64,000 nt of DNA from Pseudevernia furfuracea. Its lineage: Eukaryota > Ascomycota > Lecanoromycetes > Lecanorales > Parmeliaceae. The notes beneath the pieces are model-generated. The model saw nothing but the letters and a program-made list of their open reading frames with translations, made no database searches and was not told the DNA's origin. This document shows positions 1 through 11,433 of the stretch, piece after piece. The stretch covers positions 1,166,501 through 1,230,500 of the forward strand of contig JAIUPT010000032.1 of NCBI GenBank assembly GCA_022315425.1, read 5' to 3'. Position 1 is the first letter of the stretch. Every line of letters begins with the position of its first letter. Position numbers and translations under genes: made by a program.

Positions 1-924
1 TTGATGTAATGAACGTAAATGCCTCAGAAGCATCCTGCTGACACAGCTCGGCGGCTTCTGTCCAACCACAGTTTGACAGTTGAAGCTGGATTTGCTTTGT
101 CTGTGTCGAATCAGTGAGATGCTGCGTCTCTTGGTATGCAAATGCTGTAACGTACGATGCCCGTGGTGATTAACTTGCCTGCCCGAAGCAAATTTACCCA
201 TAATCTCAACACACTGGCTAGCTGTTTCCTAGACTCATCCTCAAAGTTCTTATATAGCATTGCTTCAAAGCTGTCTACCCTAGCGAACATAGCGAAGAGC
301 AGCGCGTCTAGATAACAAGTGACTCCTTCGCGGTTGATCGCTCCAAGTAATTTTACATTCGGGTCGTAGTACCGTATGATGCCTTCCTCCGACTCTTCAA
401 GCAGCATCAGCAGTTCGTATGCTTTAGCCGAATTTCCCTGAGCATAGGCACCGATCAAGATATACGCAATTTCGTCGTCTTTGAAGGTTGTGATCCCATT
501 CCGCGTAAGCCGTTGTGAGAGCGCTTTGATCTGCGCCAGTCAGTCTTTCGTTCAACGTTTCTTCCGGTAGATGTCCCACCTTCTTCTCCTCCTCTTTCCC
601 AGGGGCCTTGACCTCTTCGTCCTCGAAGAAACCATTGAGAAGTCCACTATAGCGTTTAGGCTGCAGGAGGAAGCCACGAGAGTCAGCAGTGCAACACTCA
701 ACCAGTCCACCATGTGCTTGTAGACGTGGGGATCGCTTGGTGACGAGTGTCGAGAACGCTAAAGAGAGCGAAGAGAAGGAAGAATAGGAGCTGTTTCTTG
801 ATGTTGTGGAGGAAGGAGTCGGGGTTGGCGAAGGCGTGAAGGCTGGAGAAGACATTACTTTATCTTTGTGTGTCCCCTGCGAAAGCTTGTCTTTCCTGCT
901 AAGAAACCTGTTGATAGTGCTCAT
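1..924 (-). CDS. USP-type ubiquitin hydrolase, N-terminal part (runs off the left edge)
   Basis: Predicted deubiquitinase of the peptidase C19 (USP) family, which removes ubiquitin from proteins. Model: complement(<1..100, 156..530, 580..924), ATG at 924. The first about 115 residues are Ser/Thr/Pro-rich linker. The Cys box reads GVTCYLDALLFAMF with the likely catalytic Cys, followed by LRLWVNLLRAGKLITT. After an intron at 101-155 (GTACGT donor, CACAG acceptor) comes LQQ-box-like CQQDASEAFTFIT, a QQD(A/S)xEF-type signature. The His box lies outside the window. Between 531 and 579 the frame changes: either a 49-nt intron (donor GTGGGA, branch CTGAC, acceptor GCAG) or a one-base frameshift in a GGCGCAG context. 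Both give the same downstream frame. The family call is firm; the exact fungal orthologue is not named. Confidence 0.75.
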
Positions 925-1838
925 GCTGGGTCAAGTGTTACCAAACAAACTCCCTGGAGCGGTTGGTTTAAGGAAAGGTAGGATGCGCCTCGAATGCATC
1001 TATTCGGGACTGCTGCGGGACCATGCTCACGAATCGGCTTTGGAACGTGTATCTAGGGGCAGTCGACGACGAGCAATGAACCCACGACTCAGTACTATCA
1101 AGAGCATTCTCAAGTCCAAGCAATCTCAAGTAAAAGGAATATTATTATCAGAGCCGTACTCGATCAGTCCGGGGTGTTGTTGACAGCCCCACATGCCGAG
1201 AGAAGCCCCGAGATCGTCTACCCTACGCGACCCTAGGAGGCTAGAACGAGGATCCATGCGGGAGCATTAAGGTACCTAGGTATGTACTGTTACTGTTAGC
1301 GTCAGGTCAGGACCCTTCGCTAAGGTACCTTAGGGGCTGCCCTTGCCGCAAATTCTGTGCTTTCTATGCAATACTACCCTACTACTCTACTACTCGTACC
1401 GAGTACCTATGCAATCATTGTCACAAACCGTGGGAGAGGATAGGAGCCAAAACTGCCATAGGTATTGTTCTGACATTTTGCCTGACTTGTCTGGCTCACA
1501 TCATCAAGTATCCTATCATGCCTTGGAACAACTTGGTTCAATATGCGCTTCACTTGCTATCAAATGATCGTACATCATAATTGGACAGATCAAAGATCTG
1601 GAGCACGATCTAGCGCCTCTTTCGTACTTCGTCGTGTGGCCCAAATAGTCCATTGCTCTATGTTCAGCCGCGTCAATCTCTTATCATGTCATCTGATATT
1701 ACAGCAGTCTCAAGCCAATCTCTCCAGACAGCTCAATGAAGCCTTGAGCGGCCCTGTCCAGCCTGCCAAAGATCCAACCCTGTCCGAGCTGCCAAGACAT
1801 CCCTTCTCCTTTTCATGTCGTTCGTCAAGCCATTTGGG
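925..1838. other. Intergenic, upstream of the USP gene and downstream of STE11
   Basis: No convincing gene. Open frames here lack family motifs or mirror the Ser/Pro-rich USP exon. Two TAAGGTACC(T)-type motifs (1268-1282 and 1321-1334) lie here; they recur in other intergenic stretches of the window. Confidence 0.5.
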
Positions 1839-4820
1839 TTAAGCGATTTGCTTCAGAAACGGTGAGAGTAACAACTCGTTAGCGCTCGGTCTCTTCTCAT
1901 GATCAATCTCGAACGTCTTGCTTAAGAATTCCTGGCCCTCCTCACTAGCGTTCTCTGGCGTGGTTGGCTTCGCACTCGAGTTCCCAATTTGAAAAATGGC
2001 CTGCAATTGTGAACAATTGGGGAAAGGATGCGTGCCTGTGAACATCTCCACGATCAAACAGCCCAATGACCAGATGTCGGCTTTGCGGGTGTAGGAAGTT
2101 TGCTTGACGACTTCCGGAGCCATCCAGAAAACGGATCCTTGAAGGGACGGACGGTGCATATGACCGCCGTTCTTCTGAGGCTGGAGTAGGGCAGAGGCTT
2201 CGACACGCTTGGAGATACCGAAGTCAGAGATCTTGATGTTGCCTTTGTTGTCAACAAGTACGTTGGCGCCCTTGATATCTCGGTGAATGATGTCCCTTCC
2301 GTGCAGATATGACAAGCCGGCAAGAATCTGCCGGACGAAGTTGCGAATGAGAGGTTCTTGGAGCTGGCCATAGGAATTGAGCATCGCTGCCACGGAACCA
2401 CCAGGAACATATTCCAGAAAAATGTTGAAGTGCTGATCGTCAGAGTTAGAGCCAAGGTACTGGACTATATTCTCGTGCTGAAGGTCACGCAGAAGGTCGA
2501 TTTCGTGCTTGAGAGCGGCAAGCATACTCTCCTTTCGCTTATCGAGGGTGCTATTGCTGTGTGCGGATGGAACTTCAACTTGTTTGACTGCCATGAGTTC
2601 ACCAGTGACTGCATGGAGAGCAAGGTAGACACTGCCGAAGGAACCTTGGCCAATGAGGGCGCCCTGCATCCATTTGACGTTGTCCCACGAATCACCTTTT
2701 AGGAACTGATTGAGCTCTTCGTCAGGCTCCTCACCATCTGCGGCGATGGCGTGGGTTAAATGATCGTTGATTGAGCCACCGGCCTCTGTAGTAGGCCCAC
2801 TGCTACCTGATTCATCGAAGTAGCTCTGGAGCGCTGCGTGCGAGGTGTCGGAATCAGTGCCATTGGTGCCGCCTATTTGCGAGTCGCTCTCGAATGAGAC
2901 GTATGACTTCCTATTGGGCTCAACAGGTGACTCCTCTTGCAACGGTTGAAGAGAGCTTGAGGCGATCGAGTCACGGTACTGAGGATTGGCAAACCGGGAG
3001 ACAGACAAAGGCCGGGGTCCACGAGCGGTTGAAGCCCCCGTCAGCCAAGCGTCTGCAATATTGGGAAGTGGAGGAGCATCTTTGAGACTCGATGTCCAAC
3101 TGGCATTGCTCGCTACGCTGATCCGGCTTGCTGCTTTGCTTAAACGAGCGGACCTCCGCATGGACATTCGGACCGTCCTCTCAATCGTTTCCTTCTGGTG
3201 ATCTGGGAAGTATGTCGTCAATTCTTGGCTGATCAATTCGCTGGGTGGCCTTCCACCAAGGAATTCCTTTATCTTTGGCTTCGATCGCGAGTCCGACCGG
3301 GCGGGAGGCTCTCCCCACCCTTGGGACGTTGAGCTTCCACTTCGGTCCCGTGCTCTTGGGGGTTGAAAGGTTGCCGGCGACAGAGGGTAGGACACATCGC
3401 GCCAGGACTCGCCTGTTAGCTTCTGCACTTTAAGCTGGCTGCGAGGATTGTTGGATGAAAGTGCATTGGCATGCATCTCATTCTGTTCCTCCATTGCGAT
3501 GCTGGCTGCCTTTCTGAGTTCTTCATCATCTGGCTCGCCAGCATGCTTTTTCCTTAGAATTAGTCGTCCACGCTCATTCTTGTCATAAGGATCTGAACAA
3601 TATTGCACGAGTTCCACATCAGTAAGCTTGTGAGTGTTGTTCAAGTCTTGACCAGTTCCGTCAAGGTTCCAAAAACAGTAATTCCTGGACTGGGTCTCGG
3701 GCAGGTTGAGCTTCCTCAACACACTCAAGATGATATCGTCCAGTGTCCTGCAATTTTTGATGTCCAATACTTTTGTTTGGCCCCCACCGTAGATGACACG
3801 TATTACAGGCGAACCTACAGGGAGTTTGCCGACTGTGGAGTCCATGCCTGGATTTTGTCGGGTGGGTTGACTTGTTTGGCTTGGTGTTGATGGTCGTAGA
3901 CCCGTAGAGGTCTTAGCGGAGGGTGGAGCATTGAAATACCCGTCCTTCCGGGCAGTCGCCAGAGGGCTCATACCGCCGGGACGTTGAGATCTGAGTTTAT
4001 TGACGCCGTCCGACTCGGCAAGTGGCGAGCTCGGCCTTTGGTTGCCATTAGCAGCATGAATATTATCCAAGGCGGAAAGGTCAACTCTTTGCGACCATCG
4101 CTTCCTTGCAGACTCGGAAGTATGAGAGCGATCTCTTGCTGTGTTGAAATCTCGGGGGGAGCGTGATGATGACGAAGGCGTATAGGGCGTGTGCGCTTGA
4201 CGGTTGTCTAGGGCGGCCAAGGAGTCTCTGTTCCGCTTCTTGTGGTTGCCGACAGCTTTTGTTCTAAGTTGCTTGATGGCAACGAATATTCGGACACGGT
4301 CTCCAATCTTCTTGATTCCCATCTCTTTGAGCACAAGTTGATCACACTCAATGAGGTTGTTCCCCGTGACATTGTTGACTACGGAACTGTCAGTGAACTT
4401 ATCCAGGAGAAAAGCGTCACGATACCAGGTAATGGGACTTTACACTGTCCTTGTAAATGGATTGGGAGATTTTACCTTTGAAGAGCTGCTCGTATTGAGC
4501 GCAGTTGATGGTACGCAGCCACTCTCCAACGCGTTTCTCATCCCATAAACTGCAATAGATCAGTAATTGTAATGGTTCTCAAGATGGCACCCTCCCAGAG
4601 TCTCCTTAGGATAGATAGCGTACCGGATTGGATCTTGTCCATCGCTGGGCTCCGAGAATTCTGACTCTGTAGGACTCAAAAAAGCAGCGTTTTGTGAGGT
4701 TTGCGCAGCGGGAGCCTTGTGGTTTGAGAAATTGACAGTGTATTGTGGGACCACCGATGGCTGAGTAGGACCCATGCCCATCGATGAACCGTAGGGAGCC
4801 TTGGAGGCAAGGACCGCCAT
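1839..4820 (-). CDS. STE11: MAP kinase kinase kinase Ste11/SteC
   Basis: MAPKKK at the top of the pheromone/filamentation (Fus3/Kss1-type) MAPK cascade; it phosphorylates a Ste7-type MAPKK. Model: complement(1839..4378, 4476..4549, 4624..4820), 936 aa. Order: short N-terminus; SAM domain about residues 66-130 (WLRTINCAQYEQLFK, then KEMGIKKIGDRVRI), which binds the Ste50 adaptor in known systems; Ras-binding-like domain about 280-340 (VIRVIYGGGQTKVLDI); Ser/Pro-rich regulatory region; C-terminal kinase about 662-936. Kinase motifs are intact: IGQGSFGSV, AVK, HRDIKGAN, DFG, GSVFWMAPE. Both introns have phases that match exactly. In intron 2 the used acceptor is CCGTAG and the AG directly after the CTGAC branch is skipped. 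Divergent from VPS18 across 1.3 kb. Confidence 0.94.
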
Positions 4821-6148
4821 TTCCTAACAATCTCCCTTCGCTGTCCGTCTATTGTTCAGTGTTGGAGTTAAGCATTAGAATAGTCCTGCTGATGCGGATG
4901 AAAAGTTGATAGACAAAGGATCCAAGGCGGAGGGGCCCGAGGACAAAGGCGGAATGATCAAGGTGCTGAGGCTGAGGCTGTACAGCTGGGGTGTAGTGTA
5001 ATGCGAAAGTTGTAGGAGAGTGCAAAAGGGGGATTCCCAAAAGATAACCGGTGAGACTGAGCGAATGTTGACGGAGAACTTAGAAGCTTTTCTTTGACGT
5101 TTGTGACGGTTTCGAAGACTACCGGACGTTTGAGATGCGGTAAGAGACCGCCAAGATTGCCTGAAGAAGTGACAACTACCGAGATCAGGCTGACGATGCT
5201 ACATATCTGGATGTGGAGCTGGCGGAAATATCATACATAGAGCAAGGTCTGATGGAAAAAAGGATCGTTCTGGGTAGCTGAGCAAAAGGAACTAGTGGCT
5301 CGAGGATGCGCCAAAGACGTTTCACATCAACAGTACGAGTACTGCTATCGCTTCTAAGTAAAATGTTTTTCGACTACGATTATATCTGATAGTCCATTTC
5401 GATTCCAAGTCATTCCTACACTGTCTGCCTCAACTACTTTATTTTATCCTTGGTGTATATATTCATGTCTTATGTTATGGCACCACCACCACCGGACGAA
5501 GCGTTTCAGTTCTATTTTTACCTACGTCATTCATTGCTTGGCACTGCTACGAGTACTCCCTACCTTTTCCATAATTCTTGGAGCCAAGACCCCTGCATGA
5601 TCCTTGACTGGGATTCTTACCCACTACTCAGCATCGGGCATCCCTATGAGTATTTTGCGCGCCGCCTCACTGCAGGTGTACTTCCAATCGCAAGTCATGC
5701 TTCTGCTCCTTTCAACTCTGCCTCCCCGCCTGCACGCATCCCGATAGGGGAGTTCGATGCGATCTCTGACAATCTTTCTGACAGGCTACTACTTGGCATT
5801 GATCTTGTGCCAGCTGCTACAGCTCAGTGTCAAGATAGTATTCTACGGCACCGAGAATGAGGGTTAAATGTTGAGACGTTGATTTTGAGATACACACTGT
5901 CACCTAGCTTAGTTCCGAAACTCCAACATTGACAATGCCGATGTGTAACGTAGATATTATCGTACTGTAGACGAGCTAGCGTACGTAGACTGGGAGGAAG
6001 TTGCTCGAGGACATTCTTCCCGAACGCTGTAGCCTAACAGACGCATACTTTACCACAACATCAAGCTACACTGAAGTCCTCCCGAAGGAGCTCCAATGGG
6101 TCGCAGGCACAGAGCTTGTGTATTTATACGGAGAAAGACTGTGAAGCA
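4821..6148. promoter_or_regulatory. Divergent intergenic region between STE11 and VPS18
   Basis: About 1.3 kb separates the start codons of two divergent genes, so it must hold both promoters and leaders. A 136-codon open frame at 5450-5860 (plus) has no recognisable motif and atypical composition, so it was not called. No TGAAACA-type Ste12 site was noticed by eye. Confidence 0.45.
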
Positions 6149-9134
6149 ATGACTAACATGGAGGAGCTAGACGATGCGTCTCTGCCCATCTTCAAGGTCG
6201 AAAGGGTACAGCTCCAATTCTCCATCTCGTCGGACTTTGTCGCTGCACAGGTAGCCAACAATGTCCTGGTTCTGGCCCTTTCAACAGGGCGTATCTTACG
6301 GATAGACCTCGACAGTCCTTCGGACATTGATGGTAAGCGCCTCGAGTCCTCTGCCAGTGGGTCTGACTGAACGTGCATCACATAGATATCGACCTACCCA
6401 GAAAGACGTCAGAGATTGGGCTGATTCGGCGCATGTTCCTCGACCCCTCCGCCTCCCACCTCATCATCACTACGACACTGGGGGAAAATTACTACCTCCA
6501 TACACAATCGAGGCAGCCCAAACCGCTTGCGCGCTTGAAGGGTGTCGGCATTGAGAGTATAGCATGGAACCCATCCGTCCCGACAGCCTCTACGCGGGAA
6601 ATCCTTGTTGGGGCTGTAGATGGTAACGTCTACGAAGATTACATTGAGCCCTCCAGCGAGTTCTACCGCAATCAAGAGAAGTATTTGAAGACGGTCTACA
6701 AGGCGCAGGATGGACCAGTGGCAGGACTGTGGGTAGACCTCATACCTGGCAGGTTGGATACTCGCCGAGTGATAGTAGCAACGCCGAACAAGCTGTTGCA
6801 TTTTGTGGGAAAGATAGGTCGACCTGGACAAGAAGGTTCAGGATCAATATTCACCAAGTTGTTCGAGACTGAAGCTCCAACCCTACATGATGTGACTTCC
6901 GGTACTAGGCCTTCACCGTCATCCCTGGCCGTTTCTCCGGAACCGCCAGAATCTCAAGCTGGTGAAAACGATGATGGTGAGCGCGTATACGCCTGGCTCT
7001 CAGCACAGGGTGTACTTCACGGCAAGCTGCAGACAAATACAAGGTCCGTGAGCTTAGGCAGCACTATATTCAACAACTCCAAGATGATCTCCAGGTCTCA
7101 AATCCCAGCTTCGCAAAGTGTCAGTGGCCGAAAAAAGCCGACGCAAGAACCCATAGCAGGTGTTGCACTCTCACAATGGCATGTACTCTGCTTGGTTGAA
7201 GGCAGAATTGTAGCATTGCACAGGCTTGATGAACATGTCGTATATGATCAAGTCGTACTTGAGCCAGGTGAGAGTGCGCTTTGCCTCTTGGCTGATCAGA
7301 AAAAGAACACGTATTGGCTCTTCACTACGCATGATATCTTCGAGATTGTGGTGACCGATGAAGATCAAGATGTATGGAAAATCATGCTCGAGTCGCAGCA
7401 GTTCAGTCTTGCATCTCAGTATGCAAAAACACCGTCGCAGAAAGATGCCGTGGCGATGGCCTCTGGGGACTACCTGATCAGCAAAGGCCAATATCTTGAG
7501 GCTGCCAATGTCTATGGCAAGAGCAGCAGGCCATTCGAGCAGGTAGCTCTGACTTTCATTGATCATGGCGAACAGGATGCCCTACGCCGATACCTGTTGA
7601 CAAAGATAGTAACATACAGGAGGTCATCCATCATGCAAAGAACGATGATTGCTAGCTGGCTTGTTGAGATCTTCATGTCAAAATTGAACTCGCTTGATGA
7701 TACGATCACGACCAAAGCACAATTGACAGAGAGTACTACCACCGCAGATACCAAGGATGACCTTGCCACTCTCCGAAAGGAGTTCGAAGACTTCGTGAAT
7801 AGATACAAAGGCGACCTAGATCGAAAAACTACTTACGAGATCATCAGCAGTCATGCACGAGAACAAGAGCTGTTGTCATATGCGACTGCAATCGATGACT
7901 ACAATTACGTCCTGTCTTACTGGGTACAACGAGAAAGATGGCAGGAGTCGCTGAATGTTCTGAAGAAGCAGACCGACCCTTCCATTTTTTATAGGTACGG
8001 GAGCGTCCTCATGGTCCACGCTGCACCGGAGCTCGTCGACATCCTCATGCGTCACACCGATCTCGATCCTTTGAAGCTGATCCCCGCCCTTTTAAACTAC
8101 AACAAATCCAATTATAATACCCCACTCCCCCAAAATCAAGCTGTGCGCTACCTTCTCTTCTGTATCAATGCGCTACACACCACAGTCCCCGCTATTCACA
8201 ATACCCTCATCTCGATCTATGCTTCGCACCCTTCACTCTCTGAGACCGCTCTTCTCTCCTACCTTTCTACCAGCTCATTGTCCAACCCCCCACCCTATGA
8301 CACGGACTTCGCCTTCCGACTTTGCATCCAGAATTCTCGCGTCCAGTCCGCGGTCCATATTTACACCTCCATGGGCTCCTATGCCTCAGCAGTCGATCTG
8401 GCCCTCAAACACAACGAGATAGACCTTGCCTCACGGGTTGCTGACCGACCCGGCTCCACTGACTCTGCCCTGCGTAAGAGGCTCTGGCTGGCCGTTGCTA
8501 AGAAAGTCATCAGCCAGCAGGGAACAGGCAGCATCAAGACTGCCATTGACTTCCTCAAGCGATGTGACCTACTGCGAATAGAAGACCTGATTCCTTTCTT
8601 CCCTGACTTTGTAGTCATTGATGATTTCAAAGATGAGATCTGCGCAGCACTGGAGTCATATTCGCGCTCGATAGCTTCACTGGAATCAGAAATGGACGCC
8701 TCGGCTGCAACAGCCGAGTCTATTAAGACAGATATCAAGCAGCTTGACAGGCGGTATGCCATTGTAGAGCCAGGTGAAAGGTGCAGGGTATGTGAATTGC
8801 CGTTGCTTAGTAGGCAGTTCTTTGTCTTCCCCAGTTGTCAGCATGGATTTCATAGTGATTGTCTGGGGAAGAAGGTATTAGATGGAAGTGGCATGACAGT
8901 GAGGGGAAGAATACGTGAATTACAAGCTCAAATTGGGCGAGGTGGGAGGCGAGAGAAGGAGGGAAGGGAATTGGATGCTTTGGTTGCCGGCCAATGGTAA
9001 GCGCCTTTGATCTGTGAATATCCGTCTTCTGACATAAGATTGTGAACAGTATTCTTTGTGGCGATCTCGCTATCAAGGCGATCGAGGAACCATTCATCTC
9101 TGACGCGAATGACGGTGAAGAATGGGTCATTTAG
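6149..9134 (+). CDS. VPS18: Vacuolar sorting protein Vps18/Pep3 (HOPS/CORVET core)
   Basis: Core subunit of the HOPS and CORVET tethering complexes, which drive fusion at endosomes and vacuoles. Model: join(6149..6332, 6386..8996, 9050..9134), 959 aa. The N-terminal half is the Pep3/Vps18 beta-propeller region (AWNPSVPTASTREILVGAVDGNVYE); the middle is alpha-solenoid with clathrin-type repeats; the C-terminus is a RING-like zinc finger with CRVC, FPSCQHGFHSDC and, only after the last splice, CILCGDLAI. The last 27 residues lie in a separate 85-nt exon; without it the final Cys pair is lost. The start is ATG 6149 (MTNMEELDD); an in-frame ATG at 6158 is the alternative. Intron phases agree on both sides. 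Confidence 0.94.
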
Positions 9135-9574
9135 CCTTATCCGTAAGAAATCTCTGAAAGACACAATGAAGACCTCGCTTTACTCGCTGGAGGGTGAATG
9201 TTTAAGTGGTTTACTGTTCGCATTCACCCTTTTGAAACTTCCCCTAGGCATCTTAGGGATTGAAATCCCCAAACCTCCCAACCCTCCTCTTCTTCCAATA
9301 TACACACACTTGACATATCTCTTATACATTCACTATACCAACTACATGCTCGCATCTCCATAGCTTGATGTCTACTATCAACACTCGCAACTAGTATACA
9401 TTTTGCCTTTTTTACATATTGATGCAGACAGTCACTGCAGCATTTTCCCACTGACACCCTACATATACAAACTTGCTCTCTCTTGCATCTTTTCGCTTCT
9501 GCCATCTCAGTTGTCTGGCAAGGTCGACATGAACGATTCCGGAGCTTTGTCTGAAGTCGCTTTAGGAGTTTAAG
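9135..9574. other. Intergenic, downstream of VPS18
   Basis: T/C-rich stretch with several short open frames and no recognisable motif. Likely the VPS18 3-prime region followed by the start of a relic-rich patch. Confidence 0.35.
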
Positions 9575-9898
9575 GGTTTCAACACGTGGGGCGAAACGGA
9601 CTGGTTCATGCAGGAGCAACAGCGATTCGATGGTGCCTTCGATACGCCTTGAGAAACGCCCCAAGCCTTAACCCGCCCGACCTTCGAGCGGTATCGGTGG
9701 GCCAAAGATGCAAATCTCGCCAAAACCGCCAAACAAAAGAGCGACATGCTCGTGAATCACGACGGACATATCGGCCGTCTCATGGGTACCCTACGTCATG
9801 CCTTGGATCCGAGAGGGTTATATACGTTTTGTGGCCTTACCGCGTCAAAAGCTCCGCCAATTCTCCCTAGCGAACGAGGCTCGCATGAACAATACTGA
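9575..9898 (+). pseudogene. Relic coding fragment of unknown family
   Basis: One frame reads 107 codons with a single in-frame TGA (9650-9652) and looks protein-like: Trp/Tyr/Arg-rich and regularly polar, for example TFERYRWAKDANLAKTAKQK then IGRLMGTLRHALDPRGLY. It has no start codon and is closed upstream by a stop. I do not recognise the family. It could be a decayed host gene or part of a larger mobile element whose other remains lie just downstream. Confidence 0.35.
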
Positions 9899-10145
9899 GC
9901 CACCTCCAAACAACGCTCTCTGGAGGTCCGAGGCATCGATTCACCGTTCACGCAGCAGGCCGAAAGAGACTGTTCGGCCCGCCGTATCTGATCGATCATG
10001 GATGCTGTCCAGAGTTTTACGCTCGGCGCGCGGCTGTGATGGAGAAGTTGCTGTCAACTTTTCCACGATGCAACAGCTACATCAGTCAGGCTCCTTGTAT
10101 CAACTACTCGCGATGTGAAGGCTCTGTCTTGGGCTTTATTTAGCT

Positions 10146-10810
10146 TTGCGGACATCGATCAATTTGCACAAAGCGAACATCCTTAAAGATCACTCGCTAC
10201 ATGTGCAGGCTTTCCCGTCACGCTCAACCACACACTGCTGGGATCCGACAATTGGATTTGAGACTCTGGAACACCCTGCACAATCACCCGATCTTGATCC
10301 AATCGAGGCCAATTTGGAACCTTTTAAAAATGGAACGGGTACATCAACGGACGGAATCGGAAATGATCAATAATCCGAGCTCCGGACTCTGTGATTCAGG
10401 AGGAATGGGATCCGGATCAAACTCCGGCCACTGCTGTCTTAAGACCAAATGGACTATTACACCAAACATCAGCTTCCGAACAACTATTGTGACTCGGTTA
10501 ACTGGATATCCGAGTCAAATACGGACGTGGTATCCTCCACGAGGACGGTGATTCAAGTCATGGAATAATTCGAAGCAAAGAGAACCGAGAGGCTGATATT
10601 GAAAACATGGCCACACAGCTAAAATTCGATGATTGGATTGAGACCCTGAAACACCCTGCACAATTCACCCGATCTCAATCCAAACCGAGGGGATTTGGAA
10701 TTCTTCCAAATGAACCGAGCTCAGCAACGACAGTGAAATAACCAGTATGAACTTCGATACCGTGATTCAGGAGAAGTGAAAAAGTCACATTAGTCTCGAG
10801 GAAATTGGGG
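10146..10810 (+). mobile_element. Tc1/mariner-type transposase remains, C-terminal part present twice
   Basis: Reading around 10265-10330 gives HPAQSPDLDPIEANLEPFK, matching the Tc1/mariner DDE signature (W)PAQSPDLNPIENLW...K. Further on (about 10398-10425, shifted frame) VIQEEWD matches the usual transposase tail. A second diverged copy starts near 10630 (GATTGGATTGAGAC..., then ACACCCTGCACAATTCACCCGATCTCAATCC) and again runs into GTGATTCAGGAG near 10762. Both copies have frameshifts and stops; nothing is coding. No terminal inverted repeats or TA duplications were identified. The duplication may be two nested insertions or a tandem duplication of the dead 3-prime end. Confidence 0.6.
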
Positions 10811-11433
10811 CAAGAATTGCAGAGATGTCATGGCGATGTAAAATGCTGCGAGAGGGCGATTACGTTAAGCTTATCAAGTCCAAATTATGGTAGAAATGTA
10901 TATATTTGAGTAGAAATATATACATTTGGTGGAAAGTCAGCAGCAACGCCGGGTCAACCTCGGGGGATGGCGACTTTTGACGGGGACGAGTGGGAATATG
11001 GCAGAATGGACTGATCCGACCTAGAGGCCTGCCTCGAGGACGTACAGGCCTTCTGAATGGGGGGTGGGGGGGGGGGGGGCAACTGACAAGGATCGGTAGA
11101 GTAGTACTTGAGCATCGGATCGGCTTGGCGCATGACATTGTATATAGCTTTTTTTCTCTCCGGTAGAACTCGGCATCTAATTCCACAACACACAATGCAC
11201 ACATTCTGCACATGATGATTTTCGTTCTATGACTTGGTGTCTTGTTCCCATTGCTCAGAATTCAGCATCTATAGCTCCTACAACAATGCTCATATGCAAT
11301 CTATATTACAATAGCACCATAATCTGGCCCTGGCATTTGCAATCAGTCCGCGCATACGGTGGATGCTCCATTGATGTTCCCCTCTTATCGTTCCCTCTTA
11401 AACTCTTGTCCTCTAGCTTACACAACTGTCCCC
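10811..11433. other. Intergenic stretch with a G-tract, downstream of INO80
   Basis: No gene seen. It contains a run of six G, one T and fourteen G at 11059-11079, and AT-rich flanks with a TATATTTGAGTAGAAATATATACATTTG near-repeat around 10895-10930. Open frames across the G-tract are artefacts of composition. Confidence 0.4.

Noticed and set aside
806..1183. 125-codon plus-strand frame
   Set aside because: It begins inside the Ser/Pro-rich USP exon on the opposite strand and shows no motif beyond the mirror of that composition.
5450..5860. 136-codon plus-strand frame in the STE11/VPS18 intergenic region
   Set aside because: No recognisable motif, no ATG at its first codon, and it sits in the expected promoter space of two genes.
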